DNA of 64,000 nt, taken from positions 1,922,001-1,986,000 of the forward strand of contig JADKIR010000004.1 in NCBI GenBank assembly GCA_016722655.1, given 5' to 3'. Below the pieces are notes generated by a model. That model was not told the origin of the DNA. It saw only the letters and a list, made by a program, of their open reading frames with translations, and made no database searches. The stretch is from Cytophagaceae bacterium. GTDB lineage: Bacteria; Bacteroidota; Bacteroidia; Cytophagales; Spirosomataceae. The translations under genes and the position numbers were made by a program. Shown in pieces: positions 34,114 through 42,663 of the stretch (the first letter of the stretch is position 1; the number at the start of each line of letters is the position of its first letter).

Positions 34114-35454
34114 ATGTCTAGTCTAAAGGTAACTCTGGGTGAAAAGGAGTACTTCCCATTTATAAAAGAAGCAATCAAATTTGAAGGAAAAGAATCAGAT
34201 AATCCTTTTGCATTTAAATATTATGACGCAAATAAAGTAGTTGCCGGAAAAACTATGGCCGAGCACATGAGATTTGCTATTTCTTACTGGCATACATTCT
34301 GTGGTACTGGTGGCGATCCTTTTGGACCAGGTACAAAGAATTTCCCTTGGGATAGCAATGCCAACAAATTGCAGGCAGCTCATGAAAAAATGGATGCCGC
34401 ATTTGAGTTTTTTACAAAATTAGGTACAAAATTCTGGTGTTTCCATGATGTAGATATGTCTCCTGAAGGAAGTTCATTAGCAGAATATGAATCAAATCTG
34501 GCCAAAATGGTGGAATACGCCCAGGCCAAACAAAAAGCTTCCGGAGCTCAGTTGCTTTGGGGTACAGCAAACCTATTTTCAAACCCTCGTTATATGAACG
34601 GGGCCTCAACCAACCCCAACTTTGAAGTAGTGGCTCATGCCGGATTACAGGTTAAAAACTGTATCGACGCTACAATCGCTTTGGGTGGCGAAGGTTACAC
34701 TTTCTGGGGAGGTAGAGAAGGCTACATGTCGCTTCTGAATACCAAAACCCAAAAAGAACTTGACCATTTGGGACAGTTTCTAAGAACTGCCTCTGAATAT
34801 GGCCGCAAACAAGGTTTCAAAGGCACTTATTATATTGAGCCTAAGCCTGCCGAGCCTTCAAAACATCAGTATGATTTTGATGCTCAGACAGTTATCGGAT
34901 TTTTAAGAGCTCAAGGTTTGGATAAAGATTTCGGTCTGAATATCGAAGTTAACCACGCTACATTGGCTGGTCATACATTTGCTCACGAACTGCAAATGGC
35001 AGCTGATGCTGGTATGCTTTCATCCATTGATGCCAACCGCGGTGATTACCAAAACGGATGGGATACTGACCAGTTTCCGGTTGATGTTTACGAATTGACC
35101 GAGGCCATGTTGGTGATTCTTGAAAACGGTGGTTTCAAAACAGGTGGTATCAACTTTGACGCAAAAACCCGTCGTAATTCAACAGATTTGGAAGATATAT
35201 TCATCGCACATATTGGTGGTATGGATGTTTTTGCAAGAGCCCTTTTGGCTGCCGATGCTATTTTGACCAAATCAAAATATACCCAACTTCGTGACGAGCG
35301 TTATGCTTCGTTTAATACCGGTAACGGTGCTAAGTTTGAAAAAGGTGAATTGAGCCTTGAAGATCTTGCCAAAATTGCCAAAGAAGTTGGTGAACCCGCT
35401 CAAATCAGCGGCAAACAAGAGCTGTTTGAAATGATTATTAACCAGTATATTTAA
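34114..35454 (+). CDS. xylA: Xylose isomerase
   Basis: A 446-residue enzyme converting xylose to xylulose in the cytoplasm. Visible family motifs are WCFHDVDMSPEG around the catalytic histidine, NYxFWGGREGY (here GYTFWGGREGYMSLL), the metal-binding IEPKPAEPSKHQYDFD, and HIGGMDVFARALL near the C-terminus. The class II length fits. The canonical FHDRDIAPEG has V for R and M/S for I/A, which is common outside Streptomyces. No xylulokinase gene is adjacent. Confidence 0.96.
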   Translation: MSSLKVTLGEKEYFPFIKEAIKFEGKESDNPFAFKYYDANKVVAGKTMAEHMRFAISYWHTFCGTGGDPFGPGTKNFPWDSNANKLQAAHEKMDAAFEFFTKLGTKFWCFHDVDMSPEGSSLAEYESNLAKMVEYAQAKQKASGAQLLWGTANLFSNPRYMNGASTNPNFEVVAHAGLQVKNCIDATIALGGEGYTFWGGREGYMSLLNTKTQKELDHLGQFLRTASEYGRKQGFKGTYYIEPKPAEPSKHQYDFDAQTVIGFLRAQGLDKDFGLNIEVNHATLAGHTFAHELQMAADAGMLSSIDANRGDYQNGWDTDQFPVDVYELTEAMLVILENGGFKTGGINFDAKTRRNSTDLEDIFIAHIGGMDVFARALLAADAILTKSKYTQLRDERYASFNTGNGAKFEKGELSLEDLAKIAKEVGEPAQISGKQELFEMIINQYI

Positions 35455-35570
35455 TTCGAGAACATATTTGAGGTTATTGGGAAAACCGTGGGAGGGTAAC
35501 CAAACCGGTTTTTTCTGATGAAAAATTCTTTATTTGTTTTTAATTAATTATTTATTCGACCAGAAAAGTT

Positions 35571-35605
35571 AAAAAGCTCTTCGGATTTTCCGGGGAGCTT
35601 TTTCG
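35571..35605 (+). terminator. Terminator downstream of xylA
   Basis: AAAAAGCTC (35571-35579) and GAGCTTTTT (35595-35603) with an inner CGG/CCG pairing. A second, weaker hairpin with a T run lies at 35484-35514. Confidence 0.8.
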
Positions 35606-35632
35606 TTGTTAGCATTTGTTAAGGATATTTTT

Positions 35633-35640
35633 TAGTTTTG
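35633..35640 (+). promoter_or_regulatory. Predicted -7 element TAGTTTTG
   Basis: Full match to TAnnTTTG. It overlaps the first possible TTG start (35638) of the next gene, which argues for the start at 35659. Confidence 0.45.
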
Positions 35641-35658
35641 GGAAAAGATATTTTTGAT

Positions 35659-35961
35659 TTGAAAAAAGGTCTGCTTCTAATTTCTCTTTTCCTTATCAGT
35701 TGCGACTGCTTTCAAAGTGCATCCGGAACAGTAGTTGATGCTGCCAGCGGTCTGCCTCTTTCAGGCGTAAAAGTTCAAAATATTGCCGCTTATGACACAG
35801 AGGATTTAACAGATCAAAACGGGTATTTTGAAAAGTCAGAAATAGGACCGGCATCAGACTGTCCCGAACTGCTTTTGAGATTTGAAAAAGAAGGATACTT
35901 ATCCGACACCATAAATCCGGGTACAGGAAAAGGTATTATTATTAAACTAAAGAAAATGTAA
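35659..35961 (+). CDS. Small lipoprotein with carboxypeptidase-regulatory-like domain
   Basis: A 100-residue protein. The best start is TTG at 35659: it gives MKKGLLLISLFLISCDCFQ, an ideal lipoprotein signal with Cys15, and the upstream TTG lies inside the predicted promoter. The mature part SGTVVDAASGLPLSGVKVQN then GYFEKSEIGP and GYLSDTINPG is a single carboxypeptidase-regulatory-like beta-sandwich, as also found at the N-terminus of TonB receptors. It precedes the DUF1801 gene by 11 bases, so they may form an operon. Function unknown. Confidence 0.72.
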   Translation: MKKGLLLISLFLISCDCFQSASGTVVDAASGLPLSGVKVQNIAAYDTEDLTDQNGYFEKSEIGPASDCPELLLRFEKEGYLSDTINPGTGKGIIIKLKKM

Positions 35962-35972
35962 ATTTTCAAAAA

Positions 35973-36356
35973 ATGATAACCAGGCCATACGCTTCCAATC
36001 ACGAAGAATTCTTTTTGCGTGCTCCTGAAATTTGCCTAAAAAATATGAGGAAATTACAGGCAATTATCAAAGAAGTTGTGCCCGAAGCCGAAGAAGTAAT
36101 AAGTTATGGAATACCCACATACCTATATTTTGGGGTACTTTGTGCGATAGGATATACGAAAAATCATGTGGCTTTTTATGCTATGAACAATTCAGGTTTT
36201 CTGGAATTCAGATCCGAAATGGAAGGTCTTGATTTTGCCAAAAACACAATCAGATTTAAATTTGATGAAGAGATTCCCGAAATATTAATTAAAAAAATCA
36301 TAGTTGCACGCCTATTAGAAAACGAAACTAAAATCACAAAAAAAAGAAAAAGATAA
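35973..36356 (+). CDS. DUF1801 family protein
   Basis: A 127-residue protein of the DUF1801 family (related to the YdhG/Frataxin-like group): EEVISYGIPTYLYFGVLCAI and GYTKNHVAFYAMNNSGFLE are typical. The short C-terminus is basic. It lies 13 bases before recQ, so co-transcription with the helicase is likely. The role is uncertain; relatives have been proposed to bind iron. Confidence 0.85.
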   Translation: MITRPYASNHEEFFLRAPEICLKNMRKLQAIIKEVVPEAEEVISYGIPTYLYFGVLCAIGYTKNHVAFYAMNNSGFLEFRSEMEGLDFAKNTIRFKFDEEIPEILIKKIIVARLLENETKITKKRKR

Positions 36357-36369
36357 TTTTTTTGAAATC

Positions 36370-38517
36370 ATGAACAAAAATTCCATACTAAAAAAGTATT
36401 TCGGATACAATGAATTCAGACCTCTGCAATCTGAAATCATCGAAGAAGTATTAAATAAAAGAGACGCACTGGTGATTATGCCGACCGGAGGTGGAAAATC
36501 CATTTGTTATCAGATTCCGGCTATAATGCAGCCTGGTTTGACTTTGGTGGTCAGCCCATTGATAGCTTTGATGAAAGATCAGGTGGAAGGATTGAAAGCC
36601 AATGGTGTGCAAGCTGCATTTCTCAACAGCAGCTTGGCTCCCGAAGAGCAGGATCGGGTACAGTGGGCGGCAAAATTGGGTGAATTGAAATTGCTCTACA
36701 TTGCACCGGAAAGGATTTTTTCGGGAAATACGCTTCCGTTTTTACAGGAACTGGGCCTGAGCCTGATTGCCGTTGACGAAGCCCACTGTATTTCAAGCTG
36801 GGGGCATGATTTCCGACCCGAATATCGCCAACTTTCTGTGCTGAGAGATTATTTCCCTGGTGTACCCGTGTTGGCATTGACCGCCACAGCAGATAAAGTA
36901 ACACGTCGGGATATCTGTAAACAGCTCAACATTGATGAAGAAAATATCTATATAAGCAGTTTTGACAGGCCTAATCTGAGCCTCGAAGTATTGCCCGGCC
37001 GTCAACGTATCAAACAGATTCAGCAGATTATCAGTAAAATGCCCAATACTTCAGGCATTATTTATTGTTTGAGCCGGAAATCAACTGAAAATGTTGCCGA
37101 AGACTTAAATTCCCTGGGTTTTAAAGCCAAAGCCTACCATGCCGGAATGGATGCAGCCAAACGCTCAAAAGTGCAGGAGATGTTTATCACTGAGGAAGTG
37201 CCCATTATTGTGGCCACCATCGCTTTCGGTATGGGCATTGACAAATCCAATGTGCGGTGGATTATTCATTACAATATGCCTGGAAATGTGGAAGGTTTTT
37301 ATCAGGAAATCGGTAGGGCCGGAAGAGATGGACTTCCCACTAAGACCATTCTTTTTTACAGTTTTGCCGATGTAATCCAGCGTAACCGCATGATTCAGGA
37401 CTCCGAAATGCCTGATGAGCAAAAAGAACTCATGAATGCAAAACTTGAGCGGATGCGGCAATATGCCGAAGCCAATATTTGCAGGAGGAGGATATTAATC
37501 AGCTATTTCAATGAAGATATAGGGAAAAACTGCGGGAATTGTGATGTATGCAAAAATCCCCGCCGCCAGTTTGATGCCACCGTGATTGCACAAAAAGCAC
37601 TCTCGGCCATAGTTAGAACAAATGAGAAAGTTGCCCTGACTAATCTTGTGGATATATTGCGTGGCAGTAGAAACCAAACCATCATGAAAGCCGGCTTTGA
37701 CCAGATTCCGACTTTTGGAGTAGGGAAGGACCTGAGGTCAGAAGTGTGGTATGATTATATTTTGCAATTGCTCAACTATGGAGCTTTTGATATCGCTTAT
37801 GACGAAGGGCACGTCTTTAAACTCAATGAAGTGAGCTGGCAGATTTTGAAGGGTCATAGAAAAGTGGAGATTTCGGAATATATATCACCTGCTGAGCGTC
37901 AGGCAGAGCAGGAAGAAGAAAAACTAAAAGCCAGCCCGCGGAAATCGGATATTATCAGAAATGAGCTGTTTGAAAAACTCAGAATTTTGAGAAAACAAAT
38001 TGCAGATGCCATGGGAGTGCCTCCTTATGTGGTATTTAACGATGCTACGCTATCAGAAATGGCCCAGAAAAAGCCCATCAGCGAGGCTCAGTTTAAGGCG
38101 GTGTCAGGTGTAGGTCAGGAGAAATTCCGGAGGTACGGAGAGGTGTTTATCAAGGAGATTCTGGAATTTATTAAATCAAAATCTGATGAAAAAATAAGCT
38201 TACCTAAAGGCCTGACTTATGAGGTCACATATGAGCTTTTCAAAGAGGGCATGAGCATTGAAGAGATAGCCCAGCAACGGGGTTTTACGGCCGGAACCAT
38301 AGCTTCACATTTGATAAAAATGAAAGAAAATGGGGCTGATATTGATCTGTCAAAATTGATAGATTCCTGGGATCTAAATGCCATAGTAGATGCTGCCAAA
38401 GAGTTAAAATATCTGTTTGGAGAACCTTTGAAGCCCATATTTGAGCATTTTGAAGGTAATGTCGATTACGGCAAAATCAGACTGGCTCTCGCGATTTGGC
38501 AATCTGATATGGATTAG
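36370..38517 (+). CDS. recQ: ATP-dependent DNA helicase RecQ
   Basis: A 715-residue 3'-5' helicase for recombination and fork repair. TGGGKS is at residues 39-44, DEAHCISSWGHDFRPEYR is the motif II/aromatic loop, and DRPNLSLEV to GRAGRDG cover the second helicase domain. The RQC zinc site uses the cysteines of NICRRRIL and NCGNCDVCKNP. A winged helix and HRDC domain (about 515-600) follow, then a C-terminal HTH_40-type domain. An intact housekeeping gene. A repeat element begins four bases after its stop. Confidence 0.96.
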   Translation: MNKNSILKKYFGYNEFRPLQSEIIEEVLNKRDALVIMPTGGGKSICYQIPAIMQPGLTLVVSPLIALMKDQVEGLKANGVQAAFLNSSLAPEEQDRVQWAAKLGELKLLYIAPERIFSGNTLPFLQELGLSLIAVDEAHCISSWGHDFRPEYRQLSVLRDYFPGVPVLALTATADKVTRRDICKQLNIDEENIYISSFDRPNLSLEVLPGRQRIKQIQQIISKMPNTSGIIYCLSRKSTENVAEDLNSLGFKAKAYHAGMDAAKRSKVQEMFITEEVPIIVATIAFGMGIDKSNVRWIIHYNMPGNVEGFYQEIGRAGRDGLPTKTILFYSFADVIQRNRMIQDSEMPDEQKELMNAKLERMRQYAEANICRRRILISYFNEDIGKNCGNCDVCKNPRRQFDATVIAQKALSAIVRTNEKVALTNLVDILRGSRNQTIMKAGFDQIPTFGVGKDLRSEVWYDYILQLLNYGAFDIAYDEGHVFKLNEVSWQILKGHRKVEISEYISPAERQAEQEEEKLKASPRKSDIIRNELFEKLRILRKQIADAMGVPPYVVFNDATLSEMAQKKPISEAQFKAVSGVGQEKFRRYGEVFIKEILEFIKSKSDEKISLPKGLTYEVTYELFKEGMSIEEIAQQRGFTAGTIASHLIKMKENGADIDLSKLIDSWDLNAIVDAAKELKYLFGEPLKPIFEHFEGNVDYGKIRLALAIWQSDMD

Positions 38518-38520
38518 CCT

Positions 38521-38843
38521 AATTTTAAATATACTGTCAATCGGTTATTTTTTTTTAACTTAAAAAATAGACCCAAATTTACATTTAGATGATATTTTGT
38601 TAAAAATAGAAAAACAACTTATTAAATTCTTTGTGTCGGCTGCCGCCTGGGCCTTCATTTTTTTTCGAAAAAAAACGAAGCAAAAAAAACTGCACCCTGC
38701 AAACTCACACACTCAAAATTCTCAAAATCATTTATTTATGAGTTTAGATTTTCTCCTAATGAGAATTTTGATTGTGTTCAAACAGTGCAGGCTGTTATAA
38801 GGCCACATTTGATTTGATTTATCCGTTTGACAGTATTTAAATA
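38521..38843. repeat. Inverted-repeat element, copy A (MITE-like)
   Basis: Terminal inverted repeats: AAATATACTGTCAATCGG at 38527-38544 and its near-complement CCGTTTGACAGTATTT at 38823-38838. Internally it holds TCAAAATTCTCA (38713-38724) against TGAGAATTTTGA (38760-38771) and CTGCAC against GTGCAG. It shares a 43-base identical block (38760-38802) and a 31-base block with one mismatch (38588-38618) with copy B. No transposase. Confidence 0.75.
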
Positions 38844-38850
38844 AGTAATT

Positions 38851-39165
38851 CTATCCAAAGTTTTCTTTAAAAACCTTTCGGTCCTGTCGTCTTGAAAGTT
38901 GAAAAATCTGGCCGTTTTCGAGTTCGAGAAAATGCGTTTTGTTTTTTTGAGAAACCTGCACTACAAAGTCGGAGTTGAGTATTACATGGCGGTTTATTCT
39001 TATCAGATTTTCAAATTCTTCCAGATGCTCAAAGTGCTTTAAGGTATATCCCGAAATCAATTTTTTACCATTTTTTAAATAGAAAATAGTGTAATTGACA
39101 TCTGACTGTAAATACATTATTGGGTTTTCGGCCTTTATTTGCCTTAATATTTTTGGCGTTTTCAT
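38851..39165 (-). CDS. Stand-alone LytTR DNA-binding protein
   Basis: A 104-residue protein consisting of a LytTR domain only: IMYLQSDVNYTIFYLKNGKK, LEEFENLIRINRHVILN and LENGQIFQLSRRQDRKVF match the family's ten-stranded DNA-binding fold. No receiver domain is attached and no histidine kinase is adjacent, so it is either an orphan regulator or works with an unlinked membrane partner. A perfect 19-base palindrome lies 49 bases upstream of its start. Confidence 0.85.
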   Translation of the reverse strand: MKTPKILRQIKAENPIMYLQSDVNYTIFYLKNGKKLISGYTLKHFEHLEEFENLIRINRHVILNSDFVVQVSQKNKTHFLELENGQIFQLSRRQDRKVFKENFG

Positions 39166-39213
39166 CTTATATTTATTTTAGGTGGAAAAAAAATAGTTTA
39201 TCTTTTGATGTAC

Positions 39214-39232
39214 TTTTGGGTAAAACCCAAAA
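39214..39232. promoter_or_regulatory. 19-base perfect palindrome upstream of the LytTR gene
   Basis: TTTTGGGT and ACCCAAAA separated by AAA. Position upstream of a regulator suggests an operator. LytTR proteins usually bind direct repeats, so another factor may use it. Confidence 0.4.
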
Positions 39233-39466
39233 AACTCATTAGAAAATCGGCTGCAATAAAATTTGGCTTCATACCTATTTCCGAACATCTGTAAACCTAT
39301 CTCGATAGGTTTTTCGATGCTCGTCATAGCTATTTTCAAACGGAGCCGACCTTTCGGTATTATTTCGCCAGAATGTATATTGAGCTTTTTGGGTTAAAAA
39401 TCAGATTTACATGATTTTTTGATTTTATTTCAAAATGTAAGTATTAGTAATCAGATTTAAAATGAC

Positions 39467-39536
39467 AAAAAGCATATTTCGGGGCCATTAACACTGTTTT
39501 TAACAATATTATTTAGACTTCGAAATATGCTTTTTT
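39467..39536 (-). terminator. Long inverted repeat, probable terminator of the polyphosphate operon
   Basis: AAAAAGCATATTTCG (39467-39481) is complementary to the stretch at 39521-39535 over about 15 bases, with a 39-base loop. It ends the minus-strand operon; on that strand a short T run follows. Confidence 0.55.
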
Positions 39537-39552
39537 GCTAAAGCTTTATAAA

Positions 39553-40194
39553 TCAGAACTTAAACTTATAATTGACTACCAGAACCGGACTGTACTTTTC
39601 GGTTCCAACCACATCAAAGTCTTTGAAAGCACCCAAATCAAGAGCATGCTTTTTGTTAAACTTATATCCTACACCCACTTTAGGTCTAATCTGATCAAAA
39701 CCAGTGCTGGTATTAATGAAAAAGTCATTGGAAATGTAAGGCGTGAATTTAGATTTATTGGGAAACGACACCTCTATTTTGTCTCTGAAATAGCTGGCGT
39801 CAAATTCCGTAACCCCGTCGTTGTCTTTGTATTGATGCTGGTAGCGAAGCCTGTTTTCTAGCTTTACAAACCCTAACTTTTTGCCATAACCCAAATCTAC
39901 ATAAAACCTGTGTCGCATTTTATATTCTTTGGTTTCATCTTTACGGCGGTTGGCATTGCGATAATAAGCCGAAATATCAAAACCTAGGGGCAGTTTGTAA
40001 CCTGCACCAGCCTCGAATAGGTAGGTTTGCAAATAGCTGATATCACCATTGAACCTTGCCTGAGCCGTAACCCCAACACTAAATTTCTTAGTTATTTTCT
40101 TTTCTACCGTTATTCCCGACCTCAAACCTACGCCGTCCTGTGCCACTGACTGAAAAGCTGAGAAGATAAAAAATGCAACTATTATTTTTTTCAT
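39553..40194 (-). CDS. DUF2490 outer-membrane protein
   Basis: A 213-residue exported protein (MKKIIVAFFIFSAFQSVAQ signal) made of alternating strands: FSVGVTAQARFNGDISYLQT, GYKLPLGFDISAYYRNANRR, MRHRFYVDLGY and LVVNYKFKF at the end. This is the DUF2490 barrel. It is the last gene of an operon with DUF4956 and a VTC-domain enzyme, 19 bases after the former. It may serve as an outer-membrane partner of that system; this is inference from context. Confidence 0.87.
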   Translation of the reverse strand: MKKIIVAFFIFSAFQSVAQDGVGLRSGITVEKKITKKFSVGVTAQARFNGDISYLQTYLFEAGAGYKLPLGFDISAYYRNANRRKDETKEYKMRHRFYVDLGYGKKLGFVKLENRLRYQHQYKDNDGVTEFDASYFRDKIEVSFPNKSKFTPYISNDFFINTSTGFDQIRPKVGVGYKFNKKHALDLGAFKDFDVVGTEKYSPVLVVNYKFKF

Positions 40195-40213
40195 TAAAAG
40201 TAAATATTTGATT

Positions 40214-40828
40214 TTAATCGTTATAAAAAACCATCATTTCAACGGAATCCTTCAAAAAATCGTATTCCTGGATATCAACCCGATGAATATTAAGTCCGGT
40301 GCGGGCACGAAGGTCTGCCAAAAGTTCCTCATTTTTATCGGGTGTTATCAAAGCGATATTGTCGTAAGTAACAAGTTTGGCGTGTTGTTTTTTGATCAAA
40401 ACATTACTTTCTAAAAGGGCAGTCAGTGCCAAAAGGATGGCACTCATAATGCTGAGGTCATCCCAGCTTCCTTTACTGATGGCTGTGATCAAGCCCAGGG
40501 CAATCACCAGAAACAGATAGGTCATGTCTTTGGCCGAGATGTTTTCGGTACGATAGCGGAGCATAGAAAATACCGCAAAAAGCCCGAAAGCAGCTCCCAT
40601 ACTCATTTCAACTTTGTTGAGCAGATAGGTGATAAGAAATATAATGATGTTGAACCCGAAATAGGTCAAAAACAGGTCGGTACGGCGGTAATTTCGGTAA
40701 TAAATAAACCTGATCAGGATAAATACCGCTACGATATCGACCAGGAAACGCGATAAAAACTTAATGGAAACCTTGTCAAACCATTGAAAAGTGGCGGTTT
40801 CAGAGGCCAGCTGTTGCAAAAGAGTCAT
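40214..40828 (-). CDS. DUF4956 membrane protein
   Basis: A 204-residue membrane protein with about four helices between residues 28 and 145 and a soluble C-terminal part ending in a KDSVEMMVFYND strand. The segment MGAAFGLFAVFSMLRYRTEN is typical of DUF4956. The family is regularly found beside VTC-domain polyphosphate polymerases in bacteria, which suggests a membrane partner, for example a channel or anchor. Its start overlaps the end of the VTC gene by 29 bases. Confidence 0.9.
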   Translation of the reverse strand: MTLLQQLASETATFQWFDKVSIKFLSRFLVDIVAVFILIRFIYYRNYRRTDLFLTYFGFNIIIFLITYLLNKVEMSMGAAFGLFAVFSMLRYRTENISAKDMTYLFLVIALGLITAISKGSWDDLSIMSAILLALTALLESNVLIKKQHAKLVTYDNIALITPDKNEELLADLRARTGLNIHRVDIQEYDFLKDSVEMMVFYND

Positions 40829-41597
40829 ATTGAGAAATTATTTTTTTTAGATGTAAAAATTTTCTTTTAAACCGGTTAAAACGAACCTCAGGGTAGGTGG
40901 TCATTACGCCCAGGCAGTATTTGCTCAATGCCCCGGGTCTGAGCTCATGTTTTTTGAGTATATTTTTTATGGAAGATGCCCCCGCTTTGGGTTGTTTTAC
41001 CTCAACCACCACCAGCTTTTCGAAATGGCTCACATGATCTTCGTTTTTGAAACTGAGCTCAATATCAATCGTGATTCGCTCCGGGGTATTTTTGTTGACA
41101 AGCGTCATTCTTTTATAATGTACCCAAAGGTTGCCTTTCAAATGTTCGGCGGTAAGAGGTGTGGTATTTTCCAGAAAATCGGCTTTTTCGCCTGCTATCG
41201 TTTCTTCAAACTCATTGGGCTGCTTGATTCTGGTTTTAAAAGTGCGGCCTTTATTGGTTTTATGTTTAATTTCAAAAAACGACACCCCCGAGCTTACATA
41301 ATTCCGAAAACGAACCTTGTAGCGGTTTCGGCGACCGGAATGATGGTTATAATACAGGTTAAGGTTGTCAGTATCGTAGTACAGCGTGTCGTAGGTATTG
41401 ATGCGTTCACCGTTGACTTCCAGTATTTTATAGTATTCCTGTGCTTCGGTTAGGATTTCGGGTAAAAGATGAAAGGGTGCCACATATTTGGTGTCTATAC
41501 GGTCCATGAGCTTAACACTATCCATTTCGGGAAGCGTAATACGGTCAAACCCGCTCACCTTGATTTTTATTTCAGACAGTATCTCTTCAAAATTCAT
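40800..41597 (-). CDS. VTC-domain polyphosphate polymerase-like protein
   Basis: A 265-residue protein starting at MNFEEILSEI; upstream in-frame residues belong to the overlap with the previous gene. It is a VTC/CYTH-type tunnel domain: DRIDTKYVAPF near the start, RNRYKVRFRNY, FFEIKHKTNKGRTFKTR and VVEVKQPK line up the basic and acidic tunnel residues. In yeast the VTC domain makes polyphosphate from ATP; bacterial SPX-less relatives are mostly untested. It is tightly embedded in a four-gene operon with membrane proteins. Confidence 0.88.
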   Translation of the reverse strand: MNFEEILSEIKIKVSGFDRITLPEMDSVKLMDRIDTKYVAPFHLLPEILTEAQEYYKILEVNGERINTYDTLYYDTDNLNLYYNHHSGRRNRYKVRFRNYVSSGVSFFEIKHKTNKGRTFKTRIKQPNEFEETIAGEKADFLENTTPLTAEHLKGNLWVHYKRMTLVNKNTPERITIDIELSFKNEDHVSHFEKLVVVEVKQPKAGASSIKNILKKHELRPGALSKYCLGVMTTYPEVRFNRFKRKFLHLKKIISQYDSFATAGL

Positions 41598-42060
41598 ATT
41601 GGTACACTTTGTGTTGGAGCAGTTTACCCGCAGGATCAAACACTTTCTTTTCTTTTTTCAAACCCCTGGAATCGTATTTAAAGACCGCTTTTGTTTTTAG
41701 TAAATTGTCTTTCCCATATAACCATTCTTCGGTTTTTTCTCCCAAATTATTGTATTTTATTACTTCCTTACTCAGAACTTTCTGGTTTTGGTCATATACG
41801 ACTTCTTCGGTTTTTTGTTTGTCGGCATTGTATTTTGCCACCTTTCTTTCTTTTACCTTTCCGTCCTGACTATATTCTGTCATTTCAAGCAAGTTACCAT
41901 TTTTATCATAGCGTTCAAAACTATCTTTGACTAACGAGCCATCCGCTTTTTTAATGAGTATTGTCTCCGATTTTACCCCCAATTTCTTTAGCTCTTTTTT
42001 GGATTGTCCACTTGTCAATGAGGCTATCAATAGCAATGAAATGAGAATTTTGTACACCAT
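41587..42060 (-). CDS. Secreted protein with YD/RHS-like repeats
   Basis: A 157-residue exported protein, signal MVYKILISLLLIASLTSGQ. The mature part has about five short repeats of the form Y(D/N)xxGxxxExxxY: RYDKNGNLLEMTEYSQDGKV, YNNLGEKTEEWLY and KYDSRGLKKEKKVFDPAGKL. These resemble single RHS/YD or MORN-like units. It is the first gene of the VTC-DUF4956-DUF2490 operon and overlaps the VTC gene by 11 bases. A surface or periplasmic binding role is possible but unknown. Confidence 0.78.
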   Translation of the reverse strand: MVYKILISLLLIASLTSGQSKKELKKLGVKSETILIKKADGSLVKDSFERYDKNGNLLEMTEYSQDGKVKERKVAKYNADKQKTEEVVYDQNQKVLSKEVIKYNNLGEKTEEWLYGKDNLLKTKAVFKYDSRGLKKEKKVFDPAGKLLQHKVYQYEF

Positions 42061-42263
42061 AATAATTATTAAATTTCATGTTGGTAAAATCTTCTGTTAT
42101 TTTTCAAAAACTTAAATAAAGAAGAATGATTTCCGGGCTTGGTCGGTCAGTAAAAGGTTTAATTCAAAATGGTAATTTTTGGTTTTTAAGATGATTACGT
42201 TTCCGATGATAGAATTCGTTGCTTTTAATGCAAATATTGTTTTTTTTGAAAATAAAAAAATCC

Positions 42264-42650
42264 AAAAATACTGTCAAACGGTCAAATATTTATAATTATT
42301 AAATTAGGCTTTTAATCTACCTAATGATGATATTTTATTAAAAATAGAAAAACAACCTAATTACAATCTTTGTGTCGCCACGCTGAAGCGAGGCTGGGTC
42401 TTCATTTTTGCCAACCGTGGCACCGCTGGTATGCCAGCCCAGTCGAAAAAAACGAATCGGAGAGGCGTACCTCCAAAAAAAACTGCACGGCAACGGCCGA
42501 CCGCCTGCAAACTCACACACTAAAAATTCTCAAAATCATTTGTTTATAAATTTAAAATTTCGCCTATTGAGAATTTTGATTGTGTTCAAACAGTGCAGGC
42601 TGTTATAAGGTCACATTATTTTTATTTATCCGTATATCGGTAATTCAAAA
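42264..42650. repeat. Inverted-repeat element, copy B (MITE-like)
   Basis: The left end AATACTGTCAAACGG (42267-42281) is the inverse of copy A's right end. It shares the 43-base block (42568-42610, identical) and 31-base block (42326-42356) with copy A. The middle differs: it holds a GC-rich segment with CTGGG/CCCAG pairing. The right end after 42629 is degenerate, so the end at 42650 is approximate. Confidence 0.7.
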
Positions 42651-42663
42651 ATAAGGCTTTTAA

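Larger units (their letters stand above)
39166..39552. other. Intergenic region with palindromes
   Basis: Contains the 39214-39232 palindrome, an AACCTATC/GATAGGTT hairpin at 39294-39311 followed by T residues on the plus strand though no plus gene ends here, and the long inverted repeat at 39467-39536. No coding sequence is supported. Confidence 0.5.

Noticed and set aside
38597..38800. A 67-residue open frame sharing its C-terminal end with a frame at 42408-42608
   Set aside because: Both lie inside the inverted-repeat elements, and the common end follows from nucleotide identity of the repeat. The N-terminal parts are unrelated, so coding is not supported.
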